Positions 22,779 to 35,750 of a DNA stretch of 64,000 bases are shown piece after piece. The DNA is from Nemertoderma westbladi. Lineage: Eukaryota; Xenacoelomorpha; Nemertodermatida; Nemertodermatidae. The position numbers and the translations under genes were made by a program. The notes under the pieces were generated by a model, which was not told where the DNA came from, made no database searches, and worked only from the letters and a program-made list of their open reading frames with translations. The stretch covers positions 1 to 64,000 of the forward strand of contig JAUCBJ010004840.1 of the NCBI GenBank assembly GCA_032718475.1. Direction: 5' to 3'. How positions within the stretch are numbered: position 1 is the first letter of the stretch; the number at the start of each line of letters is the position of its first letter.

Positions 22779-25700
22779 GGGGTGTGGATCAAGTTGTGAC
22801 ATGCTCTGGAGACAGGGGGATGACTGTAACCTGCTCCATTTGCTTAATTGATAATTGAAATTCGTTAATTCGGGCAGAAGAGAGATTTACTCACCGAGAA
22901 GGGATTTTCATCAAGTTATCCTACCTGTCTCTCCTGAAAACAGCACGGTTCCTGACGTACTTGCATCTAATGTTATATTGATAGGTTCTCCTGTCCCTCC
23001 TATAAGATCGACGAATATATCAAGTAATTGTAAGATTGGAACACTTCATCCTGTATCGCACGAGTTAATCAATTTCTATTTTTGCTTTCTGTCTGCAAAC
23101 ATTTCTGCATCATTTCCTGGCTTGGCTTCCTGAGAATGCCTTCCGTTGCGAGGCGATTGGAACGCATAGGTCTCAAATGATTAATTACAGTCCAATTTTT
23201 ATGTTACCAAAAATAACTACTGTAAATAAGAACTAAGCTGCCTATGGTTCTCCGACGTTCAGCCAGTTTTTCTGGGTATCCACTTATTACCGTATACTAA
23301 TAACAATACTCCCGTAACTTAAACGATGAATTATTTAATACGTAATATTACTAGGAAAACAACGTCGACGTTTCTTGTTATGAAGCTTTATTATACAAAA
23401 TAAGAGCCCAAATATTTTATGCAAAGATTTACAGCTCAAGTATAAACCGAACAACATGCAATGAATAAACATACCTCCACCCAAAGGTTAGCCAAACTAA
23501 TAATATACAATAAGTAACACGAAATATCTATTTACATAATCGTGAGTATAAAGTGACACTTTATGAGGCGACTTCGCGCAGCACGTCTAGATGAGCCTTT
23601 ACGTGGCGGTACAATTAGTGGACCTAGTCACAAGTACCATAGAGGCCGACAGAGGAATTTATAGAAATCTGTCTGTGTGTAGAATTTATAAAGCTTTGAT
23701 AGACTACATGTGTACCAAATTTGGTTCAATTTCATTATGACTGACTTATTAGCGTTAAAACATTTATACCCACGACGTTTATCAACTAATTATAACGCTA
23801 TGTCAAGGCTCACCTATACTTCGTGGCTCGCCCCACACTTGGAATCCCGTAATGTAATCCTATAAAGTGTTTACACACTAAAAATGTGTAATTTTATTGC
23901 TAATTTGAACCATTATCCATACGCCGACGTGGTGGGGTGGAAGTGTTAGCGAGAATTAGATAAACACACCGAATGTTGTAACGTCGTATTTTGGAATAAA
24001 ATAACGAAAACAACAATAAATTAAACTAATAATAACAATAAATTTACTATCATGTTAATATTACACAACACAGATAATAAGTTAAATATTTACACTAATT
24101 ATAGTTGAGTAAACAAATACAAACAGAATCACATGGATAGTGATGGGAACAGTTACGATCAAACAAACGAAAACTATGAAATCAAACAGCGCTATACTAC
24201 AGTATATATATAGAGTCATTGCCGTGAAAAAAAACACAAAAAAATAGAGAAGGCCAAAGGGACGATGTATCTATCGCTTTTATACAAAATAAAACAACTC
24301 CTTCGTGAACCCCATTAGCTATCAATCCGAAAAAATTAAAGATCAACGTTTTTTTAAATTTTATATATTTCATATTGATGAATGGCTTTATAATTCAAGG
24401 CATTATTATTATTGTGTTAATTCTTAACTAAAAATATTTGTAGCTAGTTATTAATTAAATATTATTGTGTTGTGAATAAATTAACATTAAAGGGAAATTG
24501 TTATCCGGGAAAATTTGCCCCTTTTTATTAGTATCATTAATGTTTAACCAGGTAATTATGGATGAGTTTATTTTTATAGGTAATAAAATATAGTTTAAAA
24601 TAAATCAGACTCCATTAAGATCTAAAAAAAAAGTATAATTGCACTTAAACTAATGAAGTCTGTCAATGATATAAAAGCAAAATAAAACAACCGTTTGAAT
24701 GACACTAAGCCATCTGGGGTCTCAAAAGGGAGCAATTAAAAATATTTAGTTATTTTTTATCCTATACGGTAGCAATAGTATGGAAGTCACTAACTTTACA
24801 GGGCCGGGGAAGTGGAGTCTAAATAATTTTAGCATCGTGTTATATAATTCAATCAGATTCCAAAACATATTGATGTCACTTAGGTTGGGACGGGACAAAA
24901 TTACAGTTGTAAGAAAAAGTGCAACACAAATATATAACTTTATAATCAATTCATGAAAAATTATCCCAACTGAAACTCCAGGTTCAAACTAAAGAGATAA
25001 GAAAAATAAAAAATACCTTCTCTCAAAAACCTGAGTTATAATCAAGAGGTTTGTGTTGAAACCCTCACCCTTAACTTAAATCTAAATTGAAACACATTCA
25101 CAACATACTGGAATCCAATTTGAACACTGAAGAACAATTCTAAATACAACAGTTTTATAGAAAATCAGAAAAGAAAGCTTTATTAATTGCACATGTAATG
25201 TAGGTAGATGTAAAAAATCACAGCCCCGTAAGGAGTCGAATGACTTCTTGCAAAGTGGATCTCATATCGCCAATATCGACATGCCGACAAATATAGAACT
25301 ATATTAATTGAAGGCGTAGTAAAGGCAACTCCACATCAAGCAGTTCATTAAATTGTGTTGGATAATTTAATATTTTGCATTGAACTTTATAATAAAAAAT
25401 ATATGCAAAGCAACAGGAAATAAATAAATAAAACTAGCGTAACTCGATATAAAAGCAATCTTCGATGGTATATTAAGTTACTTAGTATTAATTGTTGTCA
25501 CTATAGACAAATCACACACGACACTATTACAAACAGTTAAAACTGTAAAAAATTAAAGGCTCAAGGTAATTTATAAATGAAGACGGGTCCCTAATTATTA
25601 AAATAGTAACATATAGTTAAAGCATATAGTCAAACGTATGGCGATAGAAAATGTAAGTTTTTACTAAAATTTACAAAAATGTGATCCTTCTAGATAAGAT

Positions 25701-25801
25701 GACAGACAGGAAGGCTGTCAATAGTGTGACGTCACAGTTTATTTCGGCTATGGTAAGGTATATAACATAGACGTGCATGACGTAATAGTTTATCTATCCA
25801 G
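22779..25801. other. AT-rich intergenic stretch
   Basis: No supported gene is seen. A weak candidate exon exists on the minus strand at about 22873-23048: an open frame containing FVDLIGGTGEPINITL that ends GAGACAG|GTAGGA. I cannot assign it. The end of the stretch is the 3' side of the membrane-protein gene that stops at 25802. Confidence 0.4.
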
Positions 25802-26113
25802 TTACTCAGGAGATTTCCTACCGGAAGTGAGAAGTTGCCGGACGCGAGACTTCAGGGAAGCCCAATAATAGGCGACCACGTCAGGGTATTGGTAGACACC
25901 CAAAGCCACCGTTACCAAGACGACAACCAATAGAAGGACGATTAGACGGCGTTTGAACACGGAGATCGGGCAGCCCCCTATGGTTGGTTCACTGACGCTA
26001 TGGGATTTACTGGTGGTCGTAGTCGAAGTGCTGGTTCGTGTCGTCATGGTGATGGGAGAAGGCAACGGCGATCCAATCAGCTTCATGATTTTCATACCTT
26101 TCGCATATTTAGT
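25802..26113 (-). CDS. SR-repeat tail-anchored protein, last exon with membrane segment and stop
   Basis: This exon starts after CCATTCTAG in phase 0 and ends at TAA (25802). It encodes 103 residues: TKYAKGMKIMKLIG, a Ser/Thr-rich stretch, GGCPISVFKRR, a hydrophobic helix LIVLLLVVVLVTVALGV (about residues 52-68 of the exon), then YQYPDVVAYYWASLKSRVRQ and a short tail. Positive charges before the helix and only about 35 residues after it indicate a tail-anchored or single-pass protein, probably in the ER or nuclear envelope with its basic part on the cytosolic or nuclear side (inference). Confidence 0.72.
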   Translation of the reverse strand, partial: TKYAKGMKIMKLIGSPLPSPITMTTRTSTSTTTTSKSHSVSEPTIGGCPISVFKRRLIVLLLVVVLVTVALGVYQYPDVVAYYWASLKSRVRQLLTSGRKSPE

Positions 26114-26269
26114 CTAGAATGGAATTAATGTTTGTCAGAAATACACATGGGTTGTTCCCATTACAGGAAACTTTCCTCTTAAAATATGAGGTAAAAAAAA
26201 TATTAAATCTCACGACACGTTACAGTTTCGATATTTTTGCAAGTTTCAAAAACAGAGATTCCTTTAATT

Positions 26270-29200
26270 TCATTTGGATATAACTGCTAGAGTTACATGA
26301 CTTACCTTACTGACACCAGTCTCATTTGGGGTACAACTGCTAGAGTTACATAACTTACCTTACTGACACCAGTCTCCTTGGGGTACAACTGCTAGAGTTA
26401 CATAACTTACCTTACTGACACCAGTCTCCTTTGGGGTACAACTGCTAGAGTTACATAACTTACCTTACTGACACCAGTCTCCTTTGGGGTACAACTGCTA
26501 GAGTTACATAACTTACCTTACTGACACCAGTCTCATTTGGGGTACAACTGCTAGAGTTACATAACTTACCTTACTAACACCAGTCTCCTTTGGGGTACAA
26601 CTGCTCGAGTTACATAGCTTACCTTACTAACACCAGTCTCCTTTGGGGTACAACTGCTAGAGTTACATAACTTACCTTACTAACACCAGTCTCCTTTGGG
26701 GTACAACTGCTCGAGTTACATAACTTACCTTACTGACACCAGTCTCCTTTGGGGTACAACTGCTAGAGTTACATAACTTACCTTACTAACACCAGTCTCC
26801 TTTGGGGTACAACTGCTCGAGTTACATAACTTACCTTACTGACACCAGTCTCCTTTGGGGTACAACTGCTCGAGTTACATAGCTTACCTTACTGACACCA
26901 GTCTCCTTTGGGGTACAACTGCTAGAGTTACATAACTTACCTTACTAACACCAGTCTCCTTTGGGGTACAACTGCTAGAGTTACATAGCTTACCTTACTA
27001 ACACCAGTCTCCTTTGGGGTACAACTGCTAGAGTTACATAACTTACCTTACTGACACCAGTCTCATTTGGGGTACAACTGCTAGAGTTACATAACTTACC
27101 TTACTGACACCAGTCTCCTTTGGGGTACAACTGCTAGAGTTACATAACTTACCTTACTGACACCAGTCTCCTTTGGGGTACTGCTGCTAGAGTTACATAA
27201 CTTACCTTACTGACACCAGTCTCCTTTGGGGTACAACTGCTAGAGTTACATATCTTACCTTACTGACACCAGTCTCCTTTGGGGTACAACTGCTAGAGTT
27301 ACATAACTTACCTTACTGACACCAGTCTCATTTGGGGTACAACTGCTAGAGTTACATAACTTACCTTACTGACACCAGTCTCCTTTGGGGTACAACTGCT
27401 AGAGTTACATAACTTACCTTACTGACACCAGTCTCCTTTGGGGTACAACTGCTAGAGTTACATAACTTACCTTACTGACACCAGTCTCCTTTGGGGTACA
27501 ACTGCTAGAGTTACATAACTTACCTTACTAACACCAGTCTCCTTTGGGGTACAACTACTAGAGTTACATAACTTACCTTACTGACACCAGTCTCATTTGG
27601 GGTACAACTGCTAGAGTTACATAACTTACCTTACTGACACCAGTCTCCTTTGGGGTACAACTGCTAGAGTTACATAACTTACCTTACTGACACCAGTCTC
27701 CTTTGGGGTACAACTGCTAGAGTTACATAACTTACCTTACTGACACCAGTCTCCTTTGGGGTACAACTGCTAGAGTTACATAACTTACCTTACTGACACC
27801 AGTCTCCTTTGGGGTACAACTGCTACAGTTACATAACTTACCTTACTGGCACCAGTCTCCTTTGGGGTACAACTGCTAGAGTTACATAACTTACCTTACT
27901 GACACCAGTCTCCTTTGGGGTACAACTGCTAGAGTTACATAACTTACCTTACTGACACCAGTCTCATTTGGGGTACAACTGCTAGAGTTACATAACTTAC
28001 CTTACTGACACCAGTCTCCTTTGGGGTACAACTGCTAGAGTTACATAACTTACCTTACTGACACCAGTCTCCTTTGGGGTACAACTGCTAGAGTTACATA
28101 ACTTACCTTACTGACACCAGTCTCCTTTGGGGTACAACTGCTAGTTACATAACTTACCTTACTAACACCAGTCTCCTTTGGGGTACAACTGCTCGAGTTA
28201 CATAGCTTACCTTACTGACACCAGTCTCCTTTGGGGTACAACTGCTAGAGTTACATAACTTACCTTACTGACACCAGTCTCCTTTGGGGTACAACTGCTA
28301 GAGTTACATAACTTACCTTACTGACACCAGTCTCCTTTGGGGTACAACTGCTAGAGTTACATAACTTACCTTACTAACACCAGTCTCCTTTGGGGTACAA
28401 CTGCTAGAGTTACATAACTTACCTTACTGACACCAGTCTCCTTTGGGGTACAACTGCTCGAGTTACATAGCTTACCTTACTAACACCAGTCTCCTTTGGG
28501 GTACAACTGCTAGAGTTACATAACTTACCTTACTAACACCAGTCTCCTTTGGGGTACAACTGCTCGAGTTACATAGCTTACCTTACTGACACCAGTCTCC
28601 TTTGGGGTACAACTGCTAGAGTTACATAACTTACCTTACTGACACCAGTCTCCTTTGTGGTACAACTGCTAGAGTTACATAACTTACCTTACTGACACCA
28701 GTCTCCTTTGGGGTACAACTGCTAGAGTTACATAACTTACCTTACTGACACCAGTCTCCTTTGGGGTACTGCTGCTAGAGTTACATAACTTACCTTACTG
28801 ACACCAGTCTCCTTTGGGGTACAACTGCTAGAGTTACATTGGGGTACAACTGCTAGAGTTACATAACTTACCTTACTGACACCAGTCTCCTTTGGGGTAC
28901 AACTGCTACAGTTACATAACTTACCTTACTGACACCAGTCTCCTTTGGGGTACAACTGCTAGAGTTACATAACTTACCTTACTAACACCAGTCTCCTTTG
29001 GGGTACAACTGCTAGAGTTACATGACTTACCTTACTAGCACCAGTCTCCTTTGGGGTACAACTGCTAGAGTTACATGACTTACCTTACTAGCACCAGTCT
29101 CCTTTGGGGTACAACTGCTAGAGTTACATAACTTACCTTACTAACACCAGTCTCCTTTGGGGTACAACTGCTAGAGTTACATAACTTACCTTACTGGCAC

Positions 29201-30471
29201 CAGTCTCCTTTGGGGTACAACTGCTAGAGTTACATAACTTACCTTACTGACACCAGTCTCCTTTGGGGTGCAACTGCTCGAGTTACATAGCTTACCTTAC
29301 TAACACCAGTCTCCTTTGGGGTACAACTGCTAGAGTTACATAACTTACCTTACTGGCACCAGTCTCCTTTGGGGTACAACTGCTAGAGTTACATAACTTA
29401 CCTTACTGACACCAGTCTCCTTTGGGGTGCAACTGCTAGAGTTACATAACTTACCTTACTAACACCAGTCTCCTTTGGGGTACAACTGCTAGAGTTACAT
29501 AACTTACCTTACTAACACCAGTCTCCTTTGGGGTACAACTGCTAGAGTTACATGACTTACCTTACTGGCACCAGTCTCCTTTGGGGTACAACTGCTAGAG
29601 TTACATAACTTACCTTACTGACACCAGTCTCCTTTGGGGTACAACTGCTAGAGTTACATAACTTACCTTACTGACACCAGTCTCCTTTGGGGTACAACTG
29701 CTAGAGTTACATGACTTACCTTACTGGCACCAGTCTCCTTTGGGGTACAACTGCTAGAGTTACATAACTTACCTTACTGACACCAGTCTCCTTTGGGGTA
29801 CAACTGCTAGAGTTACATAACTTACCTTACTGACACCAGTCTCCTTTGGGGTACTGCTGCTAGAGTTACATAACTTACCTTACTGACACCAGTCTCCTTT
29901 GGGGTACAACTGCTAGAGTTACATAACTTACCTTACTGACACCAGTCTCCTTTGGGGTACAACTGCTAGAGTTACATAACTTACCTTACTGACACCAGTC
30001 TCCTTTGGGGTACAACTGCTAGAGTTACATAACTTACCTTACTAACACCAGTCTCCTTTGGGGTACAACTGCTAGAGTTACATAACTTACCTTACTGACA
30101 CCAGTCTCCTTTGGGGTACAACTGCTCGAGTTACATAACTTACCTTACTAACACCAGTCTCCTTTGGGGTACAACTGCTAGAGTTACATAACTTACCTTA
30201 CTAACACCAGTCTCCTTTGGGGTACAACTGCTAGAGTTACATAACTTACCTTACTGACACCAGTCTCCCTTGGGGTACAACTGCTAGAGTTACATAACTT
30301 ACCTTACTAACACCAGTCTCCTTTGGGGTACAACTGCTAGAGTTACATAACTTACCTTACTAACACCAGTCTCCTTTGGGGTACAACTGCTCGAGTTACA
30401 TAACTTACCTTACTGACACCAGTCTCCTTTGGGGTACAACTGCTAGAGTTACATAACTTACCTTACTAACA
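26270..30471. repeat. 53-bp minisatellite copying the exon 5 splice donor, downstream block (about 79 units)
   Basis: On the gene (minus) strand each 53-bp unit contains about 44 bp like the end of exon 5 (ACCCCAAAGGAGACTGGTGT then CAGTAAG) followed by GTAAGTTAT. Nearly every copy therefore keeps a strong AAG|GTAAGT donor. The array fills most of the last intron and continues at 31801 after a LINE insertion. Variants include ACTGACACC/ACTAACACC, CTAGAG/CTCGAG and GGGTACAAC/GGGTACTGC. Confidence 0.93.
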
Positions 30472-31800
30472 TTTCATTTCATTTCATCATCCGAGATAGG
30501 GCTCGGCCCCTTTATTATAATTAAATAAAATATACAATAAAATTAGGTAATCTTAGATGCACCTAAATTTCAAAACAACACAGCACTGAGTAAAATGAAA
30601 ACGCTGAAAACCCAAAAATTCAAAACACTTAAACACAGCACTGAGTAAAATGAAAACGCTGATCAAGTCTACTTCAAGATCTAGTTAATCTACAAGCCCT
30701 TATAATAAAAGCACTTGAGTACCATTTGCATCCATCCTGAAATACAAGCCCCCATCGAAAGCACCCAGTCTAAAGGCTAAGTGGTTGATCTGTCACACCT
30801 GAAGTCGATAAAGCTCTTGAATACACTCCCTCCTGACCGATAATTGCGTACCAGTTTTATAGAGCATGTTAGTGATATATAGGACGCGCTTTTGAAACTG
30901 CCTGTAACTTTGCACCACTCCCAGTGTGTATGCTTTCTGATTTGCCCATATCTGCTCGTGCTGAGAATGGGCATATTACATAATGTGTCTTCTTAAAATT
31001 GATGACCAGGTCATGCTCTTTAAAGTATTGTTCACATAAGTATAGCATCTTCTGAATATCAGTTCCCATGTTAGCTAGGAGTAGGACATCATCGGCATAG
31101 CCTAAGATTGAGTATGCTTCCCTATTTATATGCAGCCCAAAACCTGCTGATTCAATAAGGTTGAACAAGTCATCAAGATATATGTTAAAGAGGATTGATG
31201 ATAAGACACCACCTTGTCTTACTCCACGTCGTAGTGGTATTGGTTTCCTTGAGATACTGTTACCTATCCTCATCAATGCTACAGATTGGCTATAGTAGGA
31301 GCATAGTGTTCGAATGATTCTTACATCAAGAGTAGTTTCTGCTAATTTTGTCATTAGTTTCTCGTATGAGACAGAATCAAATGCGCTTGTCAAATCAAGT
31401 GAAACCATGTAGACATTTGAACCCCCTTCATTGAAGTACCGGATCAGATTTGTTGCTACTGCATATGATATCTCTGTACTTAGTTTTGATTTGTATCCCA
31501 TTTGTAGGTTACTCGTTTTTATGTTACGGACCTTTTCTGAGACCAGAATCTCCCACACTTTCGCCAAGATTGAAATAATCGAGACACCTCTATAACTCCC
31601 TGTCTGATGCTTGTCTCGATCCTCACTTTTGAGAAGCGGCATCAGAATGCTTGTACATAAACATTTGGGAAAGTAGCCAGTGGCCATTATATCATTATAT
31701 AAATCTGCTAGGAACCCATGGAGCTCATTTGACCGACTGTAAAGGAGATGTTCGGCCTTAAGAGAATTGCTATCTGACGCTTTGCCGAAATGCTGACGCT
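30472..31800 (-). mobile_element. 5'-truncated LINE (LINE C) inserted in the 53-bp array
   Basis: Minus-strand element. Its 3' end is at 30472 with an ATGAAATGAAATGAAATG tail, and its truncated 5' end is at 31800. It lies between two blocks of the same minisatellite. The array lacks about 10 bp (the CCAGTCTCCT part) at the junction and I see no target duplication, so insertion came with a small target deletion or later repair. Just before the 3' end, a 30-bp segment containing ACACAGCACTGAGTAAAATG is repeated twice (about 30577 and 30632). Confidence 0.85.
30869..31775 (-). pseudogene. Reverse transcriptase fragment of LINE C
   Basis: The open frame runs from the truncation (SDSNSLKAEHLLYS) through classic RT blocks: LLKSEDRDKHQTGSYRGVSI, VSLDLTSAFDSVSYEKL, RRGVRQGGVLSSILFN and the catalytic GYADDVLLLA. 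The frame closes at 30869, while C-terminal similarity seems to continue in another frame to 30777, so there is a frameshift. The endonuclease and first part of RT are missing by truncation. It is a dead copy, with RT activity only inferred for its parent. Confidence 0.85.
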
Positions 31801-32990
31801 TTGGGGTACAACTGCTAGAGTTACATAACTTACCTTACTGACACCAGTCTCCTTTGGGGTACAACTGCTAGAGTTACATAACTTACCTTACTAACACCAG
31901 TCTCCTTTGGGGTACAACTGCTAGAGTTACATAACTTACCTTACTAACACCAGTCTCCTTTGGGGTACAACTGCTACAGTTACATAACTTACCTTACTAA
32001 CACCAGTCTCCTTTGGGGTACAACTGCTACAGTTACATAACTTACCTTACTGACACCAGTCTCCTTTGGGGTACAACTGCTAGAGTTACATAACTTACCT
32101 TACTGACACCAGTCTCCTTTGGGGTACAACTGCTAGAGTTACATGACTTACCTTACTGACACCGTCTCCTTTGGGGTACAACTGCTACAGTTACATAACT
32201 TACCTTACTGACACCAGTCTCCTTTGGGGTACAACTGCTAGAGTTACATAACTTACCTTACTGACACCAGTCTCCTTTGGGGTACAACTGCTAGAGTTAC
32301 ATAACTTACCTTACTGACACCGTCTCCTTTGGGGTACTGCTGCTAGAGTTACATAACTTACCTTACTGACACCAGTCTCCTTTGGGGTACAACTGCTAGA
32401 GTTACATAACTTACCTTACTGACACCAGTCTCCTTTGGGGTACAACTGCTAGAGTTACATAACTTACCTTACTGACACCAGTCTCCTTTGGGGTACAACT
32501 GCTAGAGTTACATAACTTACCTTACTGACACCAGTCTCCTTTGGGGTACAACTGCTAGAGTTACATAACTTACCTTACTGACACCAGTCTCCTTTGGGGT
32601 ACAACTGCTAGAGTTACATAACTTACCTTACTGACACCAGTCTCCTTTGGGGTACAACTGCTAGAGTTACATAACTTACCTTACTGACACCAGTCTCCTT
32701 TGGGGTACAACTGCTAGTTACATGACTTACCTTACTGACACCGTCTCCTTTGGGGTACTGCTGCTAGAGTTACATAACTTACCTTACTGACACCAGTCTC
32801 CTTTGGGGTACAACTGCTAGAGTTACATAACTTACCTTACTGACACCAGTCTCCTTTGGGGTACAACTACTAGAGTTACATGACTTACCTTACTGACACC
32901 AGTCTCCTTTGGGGTACAACTACTAGAGTTACATGACTTACCTTACTGACACCAGTCTCCTTTGGGGTACTGCTAGTTACTTTCACAGCT
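31801..32990. repeat. 53-bp minisatellite, exon-proximal block (about 22 units)
   Basis: This is the same unit as 26270-30471, on the other side of LINE C. At the right end (about 32942-32985) the array merges into the true end of exon 5, where the exon has GTAACTAGCAGTACCCC and the unit has GTAACTCTAGCAGTTGTACC. Several units here have the deletion variant CACCGTCTCC or GGTACTGCTGC, closer to the exon. Confidence 0.93.
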
Positions 32991-33054
32991 TCTTGTATTG
33001 ACTCTGAAGAATCAACTTTAGCAACACGAACTCTCATTGTTTTTCGAGCATAAA
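32942..33054 (-). CDS. SR-repeat tail-anchored protein, exon 5
   Basis: This 113-bp exon follows TATATTTAG and ends GTCAGTAAG|GTAAGTCAT. With the one base carried over, it encodes VYARKTMRVRVAKVDSSESI, QEAVKVTSST and PKETGVSK. It joins in phase 1 to exon 4 and phase 0 to the last exon. Its last 39 or so nucleotides are the source of the 53-bp array in the next intron. Confidence 0.65.
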
Positions 33055-33373
33055 CTAAATATAAAATAATAAATAACTAATAACGATATAACTAATCTTG
33101 TGATACAAACAACAATGTGAATGATTGAACTGAAACAATTATTCGTGTATAAATGGTATGCATTGCGCTATACAAATGCATCACACAAAATATCAAATTA
33201 TAAATAAACAATTGAAATTATATAAAGTTAAACAATCACTCAAAAAACGCACATTAATATTAATTCCAACAAAACTGCTATTGTCAGTGGTTTATATAAT
33301 GCACAGCAGTTTAAGGAACATGAAGTTTCTTAAAGTTGCGGCAATGACGCGCTCATGTTCCTGGTTGACCAAC

Positions 33374-33520
33374 CTTTAGGAGACATATCGCCTTTACCAA
33401 CTTCAGGGGTTTTCGATCGGGTAGAACCCTTTGCCTTTACGACTTTCTCTCTGGCTGGACTCTTTGAGACAGACCGTGAAGGAGACTGTGATGGAGTCTT
33501 CGGTTTCCTGCTAGTTCGGC
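33374..33520 (-). CDS. SR-repeat tail-anchored protein, exon 4
   Basis: The 147-bp exon follows TTCTGAAG and ends AAAG|GTTGGT, a weak donor. It encodes GRTSRKPKTPSQSPSRSVSK, SPAREKVVKAK and STRSKTPEVG, rich in SPSR/TPS motifs that look like kinase sites of SR or lamin-associated proteins. It is phase 1 at both ends, like exon 3, so either could be skipped or duplicated without breaking the frame. Confidence 0.65.
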
Positions 33521-34321
33521 CTTCAGAAGGAATAAAAAGGAAGAGTTACTTGATAGTAACTAAAGGCCTTCGCATTTGCTGAATTTGCATTACATTCAAA
33601 ACATATTATCACACGAAATTTTTATTCGGGTGGAGGTTTTGGATGTAAATTTTAAACGCCATCGGAATTTATTTACAAAGGAATTCAATTTTTCGGGATA
33701 ATATTTTCCCTGAGATTGCTATTTATTTAGATCGCGTCCTGTTTGAACACTAGAATAAGGTATAAATAATACAGGCCCTGGTAGTTTATATCAATGCTGG
33801 GCCAAACTGGGTGGTTAAATATGTTTACAGTTTGTACAGGGATTAATTTATTTGAATTTTTAGGTCCCTGAAGTGAGATATCTATCAACCACTCCGTTTG
33901 TTGTTGAATTCTATTCTAAAAAAGTTAATGTAGCTGATGAGCCAAATCCCGGCGAAACACAAGCAAAAATGTAACTAAATAAATAATATTTGACCCTTAT
34001 TATTATATAATCTATGAAAACGTTTCCAGAACAATATTAAAGGGTTACGTTAAACCCGAAAATTTTAAAATAGTAACTGTTTTTAAGTAACTTTTTAAGT
34101 GCTTTATATATTTATTTAATATATTTATATTAATTAAAGGAAATATTAATTGGTAAACCACCTGACACATGTTACCTATAAGGTATAACCGACTAGCGAT
34201 TACCTTACTGCCTTAATACAGTAAGTAATAGGCCCACGCAACTATCCAAAATAATATATCAAGTAATTTCCTAGATTAGCTGCCCTAAAGTCAAGCCCCC
34301 ACATTGGTGGCAATGACTAAC

Positions 34322-34483
34322 CTTTTTTATCAGGGGTCCGTGATGGACTGGTGTCGACAGCCTTCTCTCGAGACGGACTCTTTTTACCACGAGACGGACT
34401 CTTTTTACCACGAGAAGGACTCTTTTTACCTCGCGATGGACTTTTTGACCTGGAAGATTCCGCTTTCGATTTGACTGATCGGC
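34322..34483 (-). CDS. SR-repeat tail-anchored protein, exon 3
   Basis: The 162-bp exon lies between ATACTTACAG and AAAAAAG|GTTAGT. It encodes GRSVKSKAESSRSKSPSRG and then tandem KKSPSRG units (three full, one variant SRE) before KAVDTSPSRTPDKK. The octamer-like DNA repeat (about 21 bp, CGTGGTAAAAAGAGTCCGTC type) is an in-frame coding microsatellite. The basic SR composition resembles the N-terminal linker of lamin B receptor, though no homology can be shown by eye. Confidence 0.7.
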
Positions 34484-35034
34484 CTGTAAGTATTGAGTGT
34501 TTAAAAGTAGGTGGGACAATTAACAAACAAAGTAGTTTTATTTAAGATGTCATGGGTTACACCACTTACACCGGCAGACCGGAATGCTACAAAATTCTGC
34601 ATTCGGCAGTTCGGGACGTGGCCTACGCCAGTACGCCTACCGCGACCGCGCTACAGGTAGGACTGTAGGTAGGAAGGTCGCAGGTATGCGTATGCCTACA
34701 GCCTATGCTGCGGTACCGTGTAGGCCTAACATGCCTAACCTAAATGTTAAAAAAATGTTTTCAGTTTCACAATCCTGCAATCGGACTTACCATACCAGTA
34801 CAGCAGTATCGTAGACAAAGCTTTTCACTTTTAATCAACAACTGAACAAACTGCCTGATTGCGGTAGTACGTAGTACGCGTATCTGCGTATTGCTACTGC
34901 TACAGCACCTAGCTAGCTGCTGCTAGCTCTGTCAGTCAGTAGCTATACCCTGCTGCCCTGATACCAGTAAACAGCTATACATACATAGCCTCAATCAGTC
35001 AATTCAGTTGTTCAGTCAGGCTGTAATGTGTAAT

Positions 35035-35569
35035 CAGTCCGGGAGAAGTTCAAATTTCGACTGAGTTGAAATTTAAAACTTTTTTTTTTAAATTCAACTT
35101 TTAAGTTGTAAATTCAACTCTAAAATGGCAGGACTGCAGGAGGCACAGAAGGCCCTCAAGACGTGACAGAAGGGGTGTTTTTATTGTTTTTACAGTTTTA
35201 TGGGTGTAACTCGAAAAATTAACCCTCATTGCCGATGGAATAAAAACTTTCACCGTCGGGAACTCTTTTTTTAAAACATTTTAAGTGATTACATTTGCAA
35301 ATTAGCTGAAATACTACGGGAATTTATTAGATGTATTTAATTACCGCTGACTGGCTGAATGTCATAATTATTAGGGTTATCAGCCTATACAATGGAATAC
35401 CAGTAATGGATTCCAATTCCATATTTCAGTATTTCCAAAGCTACCGTACTCCAAAAGTTGAATTTTAAAAAAAAGTTGAATTTTAAACTCTAGCCTATTC
35501 CAAAAGGTGAATTTTAAAAAATAAAGTTGAAATTTCAACTCAGTTGAAAATAGAACTTCTCCCCGACTG
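35035..35569. mobile_element. MITE with CAGTC...GACTG ends in intron 2 of the SR gene
   Basis: The left end CAGTCCGGGAGAAGTTC pairs with the reversed right end CAGTCGGGGAGAAGTTC. The subterminal regions are also inverted, with repeated GTTGAAATTT/AAATTCAACTTT words on both sides. GTAAT flanks both ends (35030-35034, 35570-35574). The CAG start suggests a hAT-like origin, but the 5-bp duplication is shorter than the usual 8 bp. Confidence 0.65.
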
Positions 35570-35623
35570 GTAATTGCAAGCTAAATATTGCTGTATTGTC
35601 AGCCAGCCGGCAGTTCAACTCAC

Positions 35624-35750
35624 CAACAGACACAGATCTTGAGCGACTTTTCTTCGATTTCGTGATCGTAATACTAGGCGACCGCGAGCGACCGCGCGAT
35701 ATTTCCATAACTTCAGTTTTCAGTGGCGCAGAAGCTCGTTTTCTGGGCAT
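35624..35750 (-). CDS. SR-repeat tail-anchored protein, exon 2 (possible start codon)
   Basis: The exon ends TCTGTTG|GTGAGT in phase 1 and encodes MPRKRASAPLKTEVMEISRG, then RSRSPSITITKSKKSRSRSVSV. Translation may start at its own ATG (35750). Alternatively an upstream exon at 36691-36723 is spliced in: an AG (AATTAAAG) stands immediately before the ATG and the frame agrees. The acceptor tract is poor, so I leave both options open. Confidence 0.68.

Noticed and set aside
22855-23133. 92-codon plus-strand frame, and an opposite-strand candidate exon with a donor
   Set aside because: No recognisable family, and the minus-strand exon has a poor acceptor; kept only as a remark in the intergenic entry.
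33355-34545. Plus-strand frames rich in FLPRDGL repeats
   Set aside because: Antisense of the KSPSRG-encoding exon of the minus-strand SR gene, whose splice phases agree.
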